Notes under the pieces: generated by a model
The model's database searches: none
Told to the model about the DNA's origin: nothing
The model's input: the letters and a program-made list of their open reading frames with translations, nothing else
Translations under genes and position numbers: made by a program
From: Kingdonia uniflora
Taxonomy: Eukaryota > Streptophyta > Magnoliopsida > Ranunculales > Circaeasteraceae
DNA length: 64,000 nt
Direction: 5' to 3'
NCBI GenBank assembly: GCA_014058105.1
Contig: JACGCM010002535.1
Span: 2,232,001-2,296,000, forward strand
Part shown: positions 45,603 to 58,040 of the stretch, piece by piece
Layout of the letters: every line of letters starts with the position of its first letter
Numbering within the stretch: the stretch's first letter is position 1

Positions 45603-47651
45603 ATGCGTTCTAAACCTAGTACTCCCACTAGTAAATTTGTAGTATCGCCCAGTTTTGAGGAAACGTCATTTTCAGGGAGGGGGGACGAGTGTAGTGTTAT
45701 CGAGCATACTATGAATAGTGTGGGGAAGACCGTAGAGGTTAGGGAACCCAGTAGAATAGAGGTCGTGGTAGAGAATGAGGATAGAAAAGAGAAAGATAGA
45801 ATCCTTGTTATATATACAGAGGGGGTAGATGTAGGGAAAGAATACTTAAAAAATAAAAAGATTTACAGGGAGATTGGGGGAGTTATGTGGAGTACCTAGG
45901 TCTCTGGTTCAGAGCCTATGTCTCTGGGGAATGGGAGGAGAGAGTATATTATCAAGTCCCATACTTGGAAAAGTGGAAGAAGGATAGAGGTATTAGTGAA
46001 GGGGGTTAACCTCTCCTATTATAATGGTCTTGGGTTATCAGGCCCAAGTGGTAGATCTTTGTGTTTCTTGAATCAGGTCGTATATGGCCTTATAATTCCT
46101 CTAACGTACTCTTAGAAAGGGGTCATGAATGAAGTACAGTACTGTCCTGCCCAGTTGAATGGGAATGTTTATGAGATGATGAGGATATGTGAGGTACTAA
46201 ATGCAAAATGGAGGAAGGAAGGGACTGCTAAGTAGTTCGAAGCTAAAGATGTGTTGAAGTTTTATAAGTAGAAGTATATTGAAAGTTAAAGTAGTGGTTA
46301 CCTGTATAGTGATTCGTTTAAGCCAAAATTCTTTGACTTTGAATCTGTTGGTAGACCATGGAATGATCACCTTGTATAGGTAGAGGGTAACTGTATGTAG
46401 GTTCCAGATGAACCAGCGCTCGAGCTGAATCATAGATAGTATAATCTGATAGTATAATCATAGATAGTATAATCTGACCAATCTTCAAATAACTAATATC
46501 TTGTTTTAAATCTGTTACTTCATGTTGTGTTCTTTGTTTTGACAGAACCCAAACCGTTGGCTACACCTAATAAGACTAGCCTATTCGATTGTGTTGCTCG
46601 AGATCAGGACGAGCTAAAGCAGGTACTCAGTGAGTTGGGTATCCGAAGAGATAAAAGGGTAGATTCAGCAGCACCCAAAGTTCAGCGAACTCAGGATAAA
46701 TGAGCTATGACCAAGGGGAAAGTTATCGAGACCGCTACAGACGTGCTAAAAATTAGTGCAGTAGAGTACCTCTGTTATAAAGGATGTGGTTAAGGGACAA
46801 GAGATCACAAAGGCTGTGTCTGGTGGTGTAGAGGAAAAACTTGAAGTGAGCGTATCCGTTCCCGAGGAGGTTGAAAAGAGCTCTTTGAAGAGAAAATGGC
46901 ATGGAGATGAGGGCAGTCACCAAACTGTCCCTCATATTACGGCCAAAATAAAAGAGCTGGAGCATAAATATTGTCGTATGGCTAGGACGAACCTGCAGCA
47001 GCTTGAAGATAAGTATCTCGAGCATACGTTTGTGGTAGGTGTTTTTGCAATTATTAATTAATCGAACTAAGAAAAACTGTTTAACTGACTTTACCTTCTT
47101 GTTGTTTGTACTGGCAGCTCTCAACACTGCTGAAGGGGGCACGATAATGCTTGGACAAGAGAAGCCAGGAGTTTGGTGCTCTAATGGTAAAGTCTGAGGC
47201 TCAATCAGCTTGCATAAAAGAGCTTAAAGATGAACTCCTGTTAGAGAAGGGGATAAGGGCTGAAGAGGCTGTAGCGGCTACAGATAAGCTTGGCGTTCAG
47301 TCGAAGCACGACATGCTTATGATGGATTCGGTTGCAGCAGCCTTAGTAGAAAAAAAAAACCACTTTATCCAATCTTATTATAACCTTTGGTTGAGTGAGA
47401 AAGATGTGGTACTGACCTGCAATGGTAGATATAAGGAGGTGGCGCTCCCTTCGGAGTTTAAAGAGGAAGCAATGGTTGATGATGCGGCTGCTTTACCTGA
47501 GAAAGCTTCAGACCTTCCTTCAGGCCGTACAGAGCCAGTCCAATCTACTGAGCCAATATTAGACCCTCTAATAGAATGTACGGAAATAGTTCCTCTTCTC
47601 GAGCAGACGTTGAAATCTACCTCTGAGGTAGACATTAGCAAGAACTTTTAA
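45603..47651 (+). pseudogene. Antisense gene of Tat copy 2: Transposase_28-like segment and linker
   Basis: Frame 45603-45899 is acidic (VENEDRKEKDRILVIYTEGV). Then 45940-46440 holds QVVYGLIIPLTYS, QLNGNVYEMMRI and PKFFDFESVG, aligned with the Transposase_28-like part of element A at 1811-1446. 46558-46700 (KTSLFDCVARDQDELKQVLS) and 46786-47061 (SVPEEVEKSSLKRKWHGDEG) are charged linkers. 47151-47651 is a 166-codon frame with SQEFGALMVKSEAQSACIKE and KHDMLMMDSVAAALVEKKNH, likely coiled coil, ending with a Pro/Glu-rich tail. Introns with gt/ag limits probably separate these parts (e.g. 47040-47117). Stops at 46109, 46230 and 46700 mark decay. Function unknown. Confidence 0.55.
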
Positions 47652-47805
47652 CTATTTTGTGGTATCCTGTCTTATGTTTTGCAGCTCGTTTGAATTGGAT
47701 ATGATAGTTATCTGTATAATCATATACTGTTATTATTTGGAATGATGTTTGAAATATGATTTTCGCAAATGTTTGTATTATAACAAGATATCTGTAATCT
47801 GTGTA

Positions 47806-50450
47806 GGAGATAGAGCGATTGAGAAAAACAAACTCTGAATTGGAAAGGTCACTGAGTAGAGTGAGGGACTCTGTGGCTCGTATTCAACAGGTACTTAATA
47901 AAACTGAATATGAGATAAGGCAATTTAAGTTGAACTCAGAGAAAACTTTTAACGAGTTATATGATCTGCAGTGTAGATATGTTAAGATAATATAAAGAGA
48001 CAATGCGTTAAGAAAGGAAGAAGAAAGGGGATTATTAGTTTGAAAACCAAAAGAATTGACTTGTCTTAATGACCCGAATGATAAAGCGAGATGTTAGAGC
48101 ATGTTAGTTGCTCAGACATTATATTTCAAGGTCGAAGTAGATAGTTAACGGGGGTTAAAAGAAACTTATATAGAGCTGCTAAAGGAGAGAGGTGTAGTTT
48201 CAGACCTAGCTCGAGTTATGTTTTTAGCTCAAGAAGCAAGAAATCGTTATAGCGTAGAGGCAAAAAGATGTTCGGCTCGAGCTGGTGTGTCTATTATATG
48301 GGGTGATATAGAACCTTTAATTTATGCATTTTGCTTTATGTATGATCGGAGGTCTATGAGAGTTGTATTTTTCAGGATAAGAAAAGAATAAATAGAGGTC
48401 CAAAAACAATTAGAGGATAAATTAAAGAGATTACAGGATAAGTTATTGCAACATGAGGATCAAAAAATTACTTTAGCGACGCGATTGTTAAAAGAAGTAG
48501 TTGTTTGAATGAAGGTAAAAGCATATTTGAAGGCTTTAGGTGTATTGCAGAAGGACACGCGTCAGCGGCTGCATAAAGCACAAATGGTATTGAAGAATCA
48601 TTTATATCCGTCGCGAGCATAGGTCGCTGCTCAAACATAGCATGAGCATCATATGGACAGTGTTATAGAATTTTATGGGGGAGAACTGTCTAGGATAGAG
48701 AACAATTTTAAGAAGTTTGTGATGGGATGTGGGAAGGATTTTGATGTTGAAACTCCAAGGCTGAGAACATGTGGTTTGCCAAAGGTGATGGAGGAATTGT
48801 TAGTGATAAACTATTTCCGAGGTCAAGGGAACTGTCATCAAAAGAGGGTGAGGATGTGGTCGAAAGCATGATACCCCGATCGCGGCGGAAACAACGTCCG
48901 CAGGAGGTGGTGACTTTTACCACTCCGAAGAATATGCAAGTAACGAACATAAAGAGTTCGGGAGATAAAGGGCAATCTTCCCATTCCTTGAAGAATCAAA
49001 AATAGGGGATTCTCAGCTTTATTTCCCATCCCTGCATATGTATTAGATCTTTGTATACTGTTATTGATGTTATATGAAATTTGCTCTCTGTGATGATTAA
49101 TAAAATGGTATATCAATATTATTCAGTTACCATGTTCTTGTTTTAAATCTGTTAACTATGAGATGTAATATGTTTGTACAATCGAATTGTTTATGAATGT
49201 AAACTGTGATGCTAGGTAGAGTTAGTAGTTGTTCAAAGTCAGTGTGGCGCTTTACGTGCTCATAATGAACAACTGACCGCTGAGTTAAGTTCAAGTCAGG
49301 TCGTTCTAAAGAGTACTACTGAATTAGTAGAGAGAACGAAAGTGGAAATGGTAAAAGAGTGAGACGTCAGAGCTCGATTGTTCGAGGACCTACAGAAGAA
49401 AAAGGTGAATATAGTCAATGGGCTGAGAAAAATAGAGGAGTTAAGAGAAATTATAAGAAAGAAAGACGTGGAATTTACATGTAGTTCGAGGCAAGCGGAT
49501 CAGCAGGGAGTGGAGTTGATATCAGCTCGAGTTTGAATTTTAGAACTGTTGGCAGACTTAGAGGAAGAAGGTAAGAATATAAAAGACTTGGAATTCCAAG
49601 TGAATTTGCTCGAATCGGAGGTAGCTGAGACACATACGCGAGCTTCAAAGTACGAAGTACTGTGGCTAGACATTCTGATAAAGAAGATGAAGGAGGCCCA
49701 TAATAGACATAATAAAAATATAAATGCTGCTTAGAACAAAGTAGTCACGTTCGAGCATACCTTACATGGATTGAAGTTAAATGCCTTAGAGTACCTAGAT
49801 GAAAATAAGAAATTGAGGGATGCGAACACAAAGTTAGATGCGGACCTATTTCAGGCAGAGATACATCTTAATGAAAGAAGGGTAGAATAGGAGGGTCGCA
49901 AAGCGGAACTTGAGGGATCATTGTCTTTGATTTATCATATGGACGAGTTTATGACAGTGCTGGAGTCTTAGAATGCTGTTGTACTATTAGAGAAGCGTCG
50001 AGAAGAAGAGCAGTGTGAGCATTTGAAGACTTCGCTGTAAGAAGCTCAAATTAAGCTCAGCGAACTTACTCTACCTAAGCAGATAAAGAATAAAATAGGT
50101 AGTGTGTATGAGGGAGATATGACAGCAGTGATCTCATTCTTTGTGATTGAGTTCCAGAGATTAGAAAAAGAAAGCGAACTGGTGTATGACGCTGTCATTA
50201 GAAAAAGTGCACAGTGCGACATGGAGGCAATACGGTATGAGTATCCGGGTCCCATAATAGCCAAAATTGGGGGGGTTTTGAGACAGCGTATGGTTAGAGA
50301 TGGAAATAAGATTGTTACTGGAAGAATGCCAGAGTTTATGCGTTAACGGCTGTACGCACGTTGCGCACCTAACTTTGCGGGGCCTTCCAATAGAGGTGAC
50401 AGTTCGAGTGATAACTCTAGCGAGGGGTAAAGATTGAGGAGACGTGATAT
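47806..50450 (+). pseudogene. Antisense coiled-coil gene of Tat copy 2, C-terminal half
   Basis: Starts after an ag at 47805 with EIERLRKTNSELERSLSRVR, continues to LNSEKTFNELYDLQCRYVKI, then ARAGVSIIWGD (48270), VIEFYGGELSRIENNFKK (48660), EEEGKNIKDLEFQVNLLESE (49560) and EGDMTAVISFFVIEFQRLEK (50110), and ends GRMPEFMR at 50343. Rich in E, K and L with heptad spacing. It aligns piece by piece with 21160-23466 of Tat copy 1. A coiled-coil structural or assembly role can be guessed but not shown. Stops at 47994, 48046, 48603, 49733 and 50037. Confidence 0.6.
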
Positions 50451-50587
50451 GTATACTAACGCGTATATTGTAGGAAAATAGGAATGTTTAGAATGATGAT
50501 TTATACTAACCTTTTATGCCAACAATGTAGTATTAGTCGAACATCTGTTGTCTAGGATGGTTCTCAAAGATTATCAATTGTAAAGGA

Positions 50588-50990
50588 CATAGGTGGCTGA
50601 TCGGTCTGGCCTAAGCAACAAACGATCTGTAATGTAATTGACGATTAGTTTGGCCAAGGCAACAAAAGATCTGTAAAGTAATAGAAGATTAGTTTGGCCG
50701 AAGCAGCAAACGATCTATACTGTAATAGATTATCAGTTTAGTTGAAGCAACAAATAATCTGTACTATAATAGACGATCAGCTTGGCCGAAGCAACAAATG
50801 ATTTCAAATGTCATAGATGACCAGTTTGGCCGAAGTAGTAAACGATCTGTAATGTCATAGATGATCAGTTTGGCCAAAGCAGTAAACGATCTGTACTGTA
50901 ATAGATGATCAGTTTGGCTAAAGCAACAAACGATCTATATTGTCATAGATGATCAGTTTGGCCAGAGCAAGAAATGATCTATAATCTGTA
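50588..50990. repeat. 44-bp tandem array in Tat copy 2
   Basis: About nine units. The string cagtttggcc/t recurs at 50822, 50866, 50910 and 50954, exactly 44 apart. The unit also holds aacgatctgtaatgtcatag. It lies between the antisense gene end and integrase, as in copy 1. Confidence 0.9.
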
Positions 50991-51268
50991 TATAGAAGTA
51001 CTTATTGGATATATTAGAAAAGTACTATAGTGTAGGGCAATCGAACACAAGTATTTCATTAGTGTAAGAGTGAAGTACGATGAATGCGTTAGATAGAGTA
51101 TTGTATGAAATAGTTTAAAGTACTCAGATGTATTTAGATCGAACATAAGTCTTTCATTGATGTAAGATCATCATACAAGATGATGGATTGATTTGTAAAA
51201 AAGTACACTGTGATGGATTATTATCTTCGATACAACTTTAGTCTCCTTGTGTTCCAAGGGCTAGGCAT

Positions 51269-52440
51269 TCATTCTCCATGTTTAGTGGCGAGATCGTAAA
51301 AACCCAGGCCACTTTTTCTGACAATAACAAAAGGACCTTTCAAATTTTCGGACAGTTTCCTAGTACTTGCTTCTTTTCTGTGCTTAGGAATTTCTCGTAT
51401 GACGAGGTCCTCGATTTTGAATTCTCTATGACGAACGTGCTTGCTGTATGATCGGGCTAAGGCTTGGTGGTATCTTCCCAAATTCATGATTACTCTTTCT
51501 CTAGTTTCTTTGATCCAATTCATGTTACATGCCAACTAGTACTCATTCTCTTCATCCGTCATGGTAAGGTCGCGAATGGGATGATGATACTGAGTGGGGA
51601 TGATGGCTTCTATAATATAAGACAGGAGGAACAATATGCATCCCGTTGATACTGGAGGTATTGTTTGGTAAGCTCATAATACATATGGTAATTCTAGGAC
51701 CTAATTACCATTTTTCTTTGTCAAGCACTTTTTTATTACATCCACAATAGTTCGGTTAGCGATTACAGCCTGACCATTTTGTTGTGGGTAATACGGGATG
51801 GAAGGAGAGTGTATGATGTTGTGCTGATTGAGGAATTTGATGACTCTGGATCCAACGAACTGAGGTTCATTGTCGATTTTGATATGATGCGGGCAATCGT
51901 ACTGGATAATAATAGATTCCCAGATGAATTTGATGGCTTCAGCCTCTCCTATGCGATAGAGGAACTGCTTCTACCCACTTAGTAAAGTAATCCGTTGCTA
52001 CAAACAGATGTTTCCGCTTTCCTGGTGCAGTGGGAAATTTTCCTACAAGGTTGAGGGTCCATCTTTTAAATGGTTATACGACATTGCTGGAATAAAGTTC
52101 CAAGGCTGGAGCTCGAATTTGGGGACCATGACGTTGGCAGGCATCACACTTGCTAGAAATTTTAATGGCTTGAGCTTTCATTTTGGTCTAGAAGACTCCT
52201 TAGGTAAGAGCTCGATTTGTGATAGATCATCCCACCGCATGGGAACCACAAGTCCCTTCATGGAGTTCGTGTAGGAACTTTTGTGCCTCTTTGTTCTATA
52301 AACATTCGAGGTACGGTCCTGTGACCGATATTTTGTAAAAGAGGTCGTTGTCCATGATGTATCACTTAGCATTATCAAGTACACGTCTCTTCTCTGTGGG
52401 ATATGTAGGAAGTTCACCGTCAAAAATGTTTTTAGTCCCA
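51269..52440 (-). pseudogene. Integrase of Tat copy 2 (inactive)
   Basis: Minus strand. The core reads LFVATDYFTKWVEA (first Asp kept), IGEAEAIKFIWESIIIQYDC, then IDNEPQFVGS (second Asp kept) and YYPQQNGQAVIANRTIVDVI, where the catalytic E is V. The C-terminal part 51535-51269 reads NWIKETRERVIMNLGRYHQA and SENLKGPFVIVRKSGLGFYD, a typical gypsy integrase end without a chromodomain. The zinc-finger part (52380-52200) is decayed. Confidence 0.8.
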
Positions 52441-52457
52441 ATATACTTAAGGTAAGG

Positions 52458-52960
52458 TCATCTCCAATTGTTCTCATCCTCTTCAACGCCCCCAGTATTG
52501 ACAGTATTCGAGCTTATGATGTTAATATTGGGGGTGGTTGATACTTCAATCTTTAGATAACAGGCTTCCGTATAAAGTATTCCTGCCAGATATGCGAAAG
52601 AGTCCGAATGTCGATTCTCCCCTCGCGGTAAATGATCGATAGTAATTCTTTGAAATCTGCTCATCCTGTCAGCTACTGCTGCCGCGATCATTTTTCCTTT
52701 CTTCTGAAAAAATTTTCTGTAATGGTTCACAATAAGTAATGAGTCTGCGTAGACAGATAATTCAAAAACTCTAATTTCTAGAGCCATATCTAGACCGTGA
52801 ATCGTTGCTTCATACTCGGCCTCGTTATTGGTTGCTTCGAAATTGAGCCTGACTACTTTCTCGATCCTGTCATTGGAAGGTGTGATAAGTACAATTTTGA
52901 TACCTAACCCTGTAGGTCTGGAAGATCAGTTTGTTAAAAGGCGTCATCCCTTCTGAGTTA
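52458..52960 (-). pseudogene. Second RNase H (Tat type) of copy 2
   Basis: Frame 52787-52458 starts MALEIRVFELSVYADSLLIV and continues VADRMSRFQRITIDHLPRGE then NRHSDSFAYLAG. The DSLL and the ENxxxDxFAxLA ending are the marks of the extra RNase H that Tat elements acquired. The N-terminal part (52960-52790) is over stops. Confidence 0.75.
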
Positions 52961-53099
52961 TCTAGTCTGACCTTTCTTCGAATTATTCTTCATGAATATA
53001 CGTACTGTCTTCTTCCCAACCAGGATCTTCTACGGGGAAGTCTACAAGAAAGTCTGCTACTGCCTGACCCTTTTCAGAATATCTTAGTTCAAAAGGGAT

Positions 53100-53504
53100 G
53101 TCAAGAGTGACTGACCATTACTGTACTCGTCTGGATTTTTCTCGTTCGAATAAGATTTCTTGCAAAGTATAATTAGTCACCACTCGAATTGAGTGAGCTT
53201 GAAAGTACTGTCTCAATTTTTGTGATGCGTAGACGAGAGCTAAGAGTAGTTTCTCGATCTTGGTATATCGGAATTCTGCTGGAGTGAGAGTTTTGCTGAT
53301 GAAGTAGATAGGCTTCTCCGTTTTCCCGTCAACTCGAATGAGAACATAACTTAAGGATTCTTCAGTAACTGCAAGATAAATGGTGAGTTCTTCCTCTTCG
53401 CTAGGTGTACTCATCACTGGTGGTGAATCTAAGTAAAGTTTGAGTTCTTGAAACGCTGTTTCGCACTCTGCTGTCCACTCGATCTCAGGATCTTTTTTAA
53501 GCTT
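53100..53504 (-). pseudogene. RNase H of Tat copy 2
   Basis: Frame 53417-53118 reads EEELTIYLAVTEESLSYVLI then KPIYFISKTLTPAEFRYTKI and ALVYASQKLRQYFQAHSIRV. It is the gypsy RNase H that removes RNA after copying. It lies directly after reverse transcriptase, as expected. Confidence 0.8.
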
Positions 53505-54515
53505 CTATTTTGTTGTCCCTTCACACAATAAGTTGAACAACCATCGATAGCGATCCAAAGACTTTGAAACGAAATGGTTTATTACAGCAATCTTGCCTGC
53601 TAACTTCTGGACATCTTTCTTTATTTTTGGAGAAGGCATAGATAGTAATACGCGAATACGATCTAGATCAACTTCGATACCCCATTTGCAGATTAAGTGA
53701 CCCAAGAACTTCCCTGACTGGACTCCGAACTGACATTTGTCGGGGTTGAGTCTCATCTTGTAGAAATAGAGAATTTCGAAAGTTGTGCGTAGATCTACAT
53801 TATGGTTCTCCTCCTTAAGACTTTTATACAACATATCATCAATATAGACCTCCATTGTCATTCTAAGGTGATCTTTGAACATCTGCGTCATCAAGTGCTG
53901 GTAAGTGGCTCCAGCATTCTTGAGACCGAATGGCATGACCTTATAGCAGTATAGTCTATGTTCTGTAATAAAAGTTGTTTTTATTTGATCTTCGAGTAGC
54001 ATGGGTATTTGATTGTAGCCAGATGTGGCATCCATCATAGACAAAAGCTCGTATCCCGAAGTAGAATCGAGTAGGAGGTTTATGACAGGTAATGGAAAAC
54101 TATCCTTTGGAGTATGTTTATTGAGGTCCGTAAAGTCCATGCACACTATGATCTTGTCATTCTTCCTTGGGACCATGACAATGTTTGATATTCATTCGGG
54201 GTAATTGGCCTTTCGGATGAAGCCGACTTTGATGAGTTTGTCAATTTCTTTATTGACTTCGTCTCGGAGTCTTAGTGCTAAAGTTCTCTATTTTTGCTTA
54301 ACGGCTTCGGCTTTTTCTTTCAGATTGAGCTTATGGCAGGCCAGATTTGGATCAATGCCTGCCATTTCGTAGAATGTCCAAGTGAAGACATCACTATTAT
54401 CTTTGAGGAATTGGATGAGTGCTTCGCGCCCTTCTGTGGGCAGAAGAGTACCGATGAATGTTCCACGCTTTTTACCATTGATCTCGACGTACTTTGCAGG
54501 TTCTATGCTGGGCAA
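53505..54515 (-). pseudogene. Reverse transcriptase of Tat copy 2
   Basis: The N-terminal frame 54515-54288 reads FLKDNSDVFTWTFYEMAGID and ACHKLNLKEKA. The main 223-codon frame 54176-53505 has ICMDFTDLNKHTPKDSFPLP, MMDATSGYNQIPM, KVMPFGLKNAGATYQHLMT and EVYIDDML (the catalytic Y-I-D-D). It continues LNPDKCQFGVQSGKFLGHLI and QKLAGKIAVINHFVSKSLDR. The sequence style (FTDLNKxxPKDSFPLP) is Tat/Retand. The main block is intact for 223 codons, the best-kept pol part in the window, but has a stop on both sides. Confidence 0.9.
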
Positions 54516-54592
54516 ATGTTATTTTGTAGAGTTTACTATAAGTTTTTTGTAATGTTCCCTGTCGTATTCTGTAATTGCTATGCCAGCTGTGA

Positions 54593-55446
54593 TTATGTTT
54601 GTTCTGGTACAATGGTAACAAAAAATTTGCATGCTCGAGCTAATTTCTGGCTGCCATTAATTTCATAGACGCCACTGTTCCATTCAAAACGTAACGCAAA
54701 ATGATAAGTTGATGGGATAACGCGCATATTGTGTAACCAGCAATGTCCCATTATCCCTAAATAATGGGACTTGGTATTGACAACATAAAAGACCACGTCG
54801 AGAGTTACTGGTCCTTCCGTGATGGGAAGTATAATCTTTCCGACTCGTTCCTCTTTAGATCTGTTGAATCCACAGATATCAATGTTGTTAGGCTAGACTT
54901 TGTCGGCCAGCCCCATTTGATCGATCATGCTCTGAAACAATAGTTTTATAGTGCTACCATTGTCTATCATCATCGTGTGAAGCACTGTGTTTTGCATTTT
55001 TAACATGATCACCAAGGCGTCATGGTAAGGAAAGTTGACATGTCGAATATCGTAGTCATCGAAAGAAATTCCTATGTGCTGAGATATGGATACTGGAAGT
55101 AAACGAGCTTCTTTGTCCTGTATGGATAAATTGTGACATTGGCCGACACGTCTCCTTTTGTTCTTGTTTGACTCTTTGACGATCTGAGTCTCAATGAAAT
55201 GGCAGAGTGAGATATGGTATAAATGCTTTTCGGCCACTGGTTCTTCGATTTGGGCAGCTTCTGTAGAGTTTTTGTAAGTCCAATTCTTATAATTCTCAAT
55301 GTCCACGATGTACTCGTGCATTCGCCCATCTGCGAAGATGTATTCGAACAATTACTGTAAGGAAAAATGGTGTTCTGTCTCATGGTGTCGGACCTTGTGA
55401 TGTATGTAGTATGGTTTGTTCTCAATGGGTTAAAGATATTGTGCAT
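54593..55446 (-). pseudogene. Aspartic protease region of Tat copy 2
   Basis: Frame 55351-54893 holds FADGRMHEYIVDIENYKNWT, then HVNFPYHDALVIMLKMQNT and TMMIDNGSTIKLLFQSMID. I-D-N-G-S stands where retropepsins have D-S/T-G; the Asp itself is kept. Frame 54796-54593 continues with SHYLGIMGHCWLHNMRVIPS and TYHFALRF, the second half of the fold seen in Tat elements. Breaks near 54893 and 54593. Confidence 0.7.
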
Positions 55447-55675
55447 TGCGGAAGAATCTGTCTTTCTGTAGTATAGGATAAATGCTGGTTATGGTCACGT
55501 TCATCTTTGAAAGACAAGGTTTTGGCAAGTTACTCCCCTTTCGATGTCATTCGTCGTTGGACTTTGTTCATTTCCTGTCTCCTCCTTGATCCGTAGCACG
55601 GTTATAATCTGGATTGGTTTACCGGTCTCGAGCTGTCAATGTTGATTTTTGAGATTTTTGAGAAGACTGTCTGCC

Positions 55676-56790
55676 AGATACCATTCACTCTAGGTCGATG
55701 TATCCGTTGACTTTTTCAATCATGTCTTCTAATGTTATTGGCTTATTTAGGATGAGGTATTCCTTTGCCCTGCCATCGACGAGCAAAGAGTTGGTGAAAG
55801 CAGAAATAGTAATCTTCTGGTCGAGAAGATCTACTTTTCGAGCTAACTCCAAGAACTTTTTAGTAAACGTTTCGAGCTTCTCTCCTGGCATATGTTTGAG
55901 GCTGAAAATAGAGTATAGATTTTCTTCCTTGTCTCTATTGTGCTAGTAATTCTTGATGAAGAGTTCGCGCAACTATTCGAAAGTTGTGATTAATCCTTCG
56001 GGCAGTGTGTGAAACCACCGTAAGGGTTCACCTGATAAGCTGGTAGGAAATAGCCGACATAGGATGTGGTTGGACGTGGAATGTGGACCTAAAGCTTCTT
56101 GGAACTCTTGGACGTGCTCCACTGGATCAGTTCCTTTGTACTTTTGTATCTTTGGGGTATGAAACCCAGCGGGGACCTCGCTATCCAACAGCTCCTGCGC
56201 GAACGGGCTCTTCTGTAATCTGTTGTAGATTCCTTTCGTCAGAGTCTGAGCTTTGAGTAGCTCTTTGATTCGTCTATAGATATGTTCCTGAGTCGCATAC
56301 TGTCGAGCTGCAGTGATTGGGCGTATGACGCGTCCTTCTCCAGGATTGTGGTCGCCACTCCCTTAACTTAAACGCTCTTTTGTCGAGACTCAAACTCTTC
56401 GAGATGGATTATCATTATGTCTGATTCCCGTCAGGCCGTCATCTACTTCTTGTTGGATGTCCAGGATCAGGATGGGCTCTATTTCCTATTATTGATGGTT
56501 AGATCAAAGCGCACCTCCTACATGATTGCCCTTCTGAGGAGGTCATATTCTGTCATGAATGAAGATTCATGAGCCTTCAGGTTGCACGGCTTTGTTCTTC
56601 TGGGTGGTGACCTGTTGACCCTGTATAACCCTTAACGCATCCTGTACACTCGCTAGTTATTTCTCTAGAGCCGCACGTCTTTTAGTTTCAGAATTTAAAG
56701 TGGCGCGCAGATCTGCTAGTACGGCATTCTCGTCTACCTGAACGATCGGCGTGCTCTGACCTAGGTGACATTCTAAAAGAAGGTGACCAA
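55676..56790 (-). pseudogene. Gag of Tat copy 2
   Basis: Early part ENAVLADLRATLNSETKRRA and ALRVIQGQQVTTQKNKAVQP. Then frame 56188-55973: MDSEVPAGFHTPKIQKYKGT, DPVEHVQEFQEALGPHSTSN, GEPLRWFHTLPEGLITTFE. Then frame 55891-55685: MPGEKLETFTKKFLELARKV, FTNSLLVDGRAKEYLILNKP and EDMIEKVNGYIDLE. All align with Gag of elements B and copy 1. Stops near 56610, 56350 and 55972. Confidence 0.8.
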
Positions 56791-56825
56791 TGGTATTTTG
56801 AGATAATGGGTTTGAGAACTTCAGT

Positions 56826-56843
56826 TTCCACAGACGACGCTAA
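56826..56843 (-). other. Primer-binding site of Tat copy 2
   Basis: The minus strand reads tagcgtcgtctgtggaaa next to the 5' LTR; a decayed form of the site seen in element B. Confidence 0.55.
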
Positions 56844-57580
56844 ATGTAATAGCCTAATTCTAGGATTTGGACTTAGTCTTTACATCAGATGTAATCAGAA
56901 TACAAATAATAACTAATACAAAAGTTTAGCGTGGAAAACCTTTGAATAGGTTAAAAACCACGACCTCTTGAGGATTTTAGAAAGAGAGAGATGTTATTGA
57001 GAATGCTAGCTATTACAAGGAGTTTTGTAGAGACTTTCTTGATATCAAATGTTTATCCCCTTCTCTGAAGTTTTATGGACCTATTTATAGGTCTTATGAT
57101 ATGACCGTTTGATGACCATTAAGTCCCTTAATGATGAACGTTACAAAGTATAAGTGAGATATTCTTTGACCAGGTTGTGTAACATTTTGATTTTTGCTGT
57201 TATGCAACGGCTCTATTGATGACTATTGATGACTGTACACTTTACGCAGATTGAACTGTCAGTGTAGAGGTCGAAAGCGATGTTTCGGACTGAGGAAAGT
57301 TTGATCATGTCTTCAGTAGTACTTCTTGTATGCTGATGAGATCGATGACGACGCTTGAGTCCAAGATATGAATATGAAATAAGCTATTACAAGACTGCTC
57401 TCAACCAAGAGCACGAGGATTACTTTGGACGAGTGGTGTTAGTTAAGACATTTGTGTTGTCTGTGTTTTCTGATTTTGTTGTTTTGCTTTTGATTGTGTC
57501 ACATGCTCTATTGGTGAGACCGAAAGCTCATTTTACTCGAAGACGAAGCTTAAGTTTGAGATGCGAAATAAGCCACTACA
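56844..57580 (-). repeat. 5' LTR of Tat copy 2
   Basis: 737 bases opening tgtaatagcc and closing gccactaca. Matches 41914-42635. Confidence 0.9.
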
Positions 57581-58040
57581 CTATGGTATTGAATTTGTTG
57601 CGGCAATGATCACGGGTAGTCATGGTTATTATTATAGGTGCAATGAGATAACTCAATAAAACTACATTTTAATCTTAAAAACAATATTCATGATTGAAGT
57701 GCAATTGTACACGCCTACACGTGCAAGTAGAACTGGCGCAAAGCGCAGAAATAACGGTAGTTAAAAATAAAGAGGAGGTAAGATATGATATGTCAATTGG
57801 GTTATGATATCTCCATTGGGTTAATAAAGGTGAGAACACTTCCCCGTGCGTGCGTAGTCACGGGTGGTACTTAGAAGTGTCATCACGGGTATGATTTGTC
57901 AATTGTACTAGATATGTCATCATTGACCTTTGACCTTTGACATATCATATCTCAGGGGTAGTTCACAAATTTGTAACTGGAAGTACTTAAGAGGAGGCGC
58001 ACTTGAGAAAGGGGGGTTGCACGCCCAACACTAGTGTTTT
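57581..58040. other. Non-coding stretch
   Basis: No gene seen. Contains short repeated strings (atgatatgtcaattgggtta, and tcacggg three times) without a clear unit. Confidence 0.4.

Larger units (their letters stand above)
41914..57580 (-). mobile_element. Tat-lineage Ty3/gypsy element, copy 2, with both LTRs
   Basis: 15.7 kb on the minus strand. Order from the right: 5' LTR, primer site, gag, protease, reverse transcriptase, RNase H, second RNase H, integrase, 44-bp tandem array, long antisense coding region, polypurine tract, 3' LTR. The LTRs (737 and 722 bases) are alike but show many differences, so the insertion is old. The five flanking bases (ctgat and ctatg) do not form a clean duplication. 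All coding parts carry stops. Confidence 0.85.

Noticed and set aside
54294..54668. 124-codon plus-strand frame over the reverse transcriptase N-terminal part
   Set aside because: Mirror of the minus-strand pol codons.
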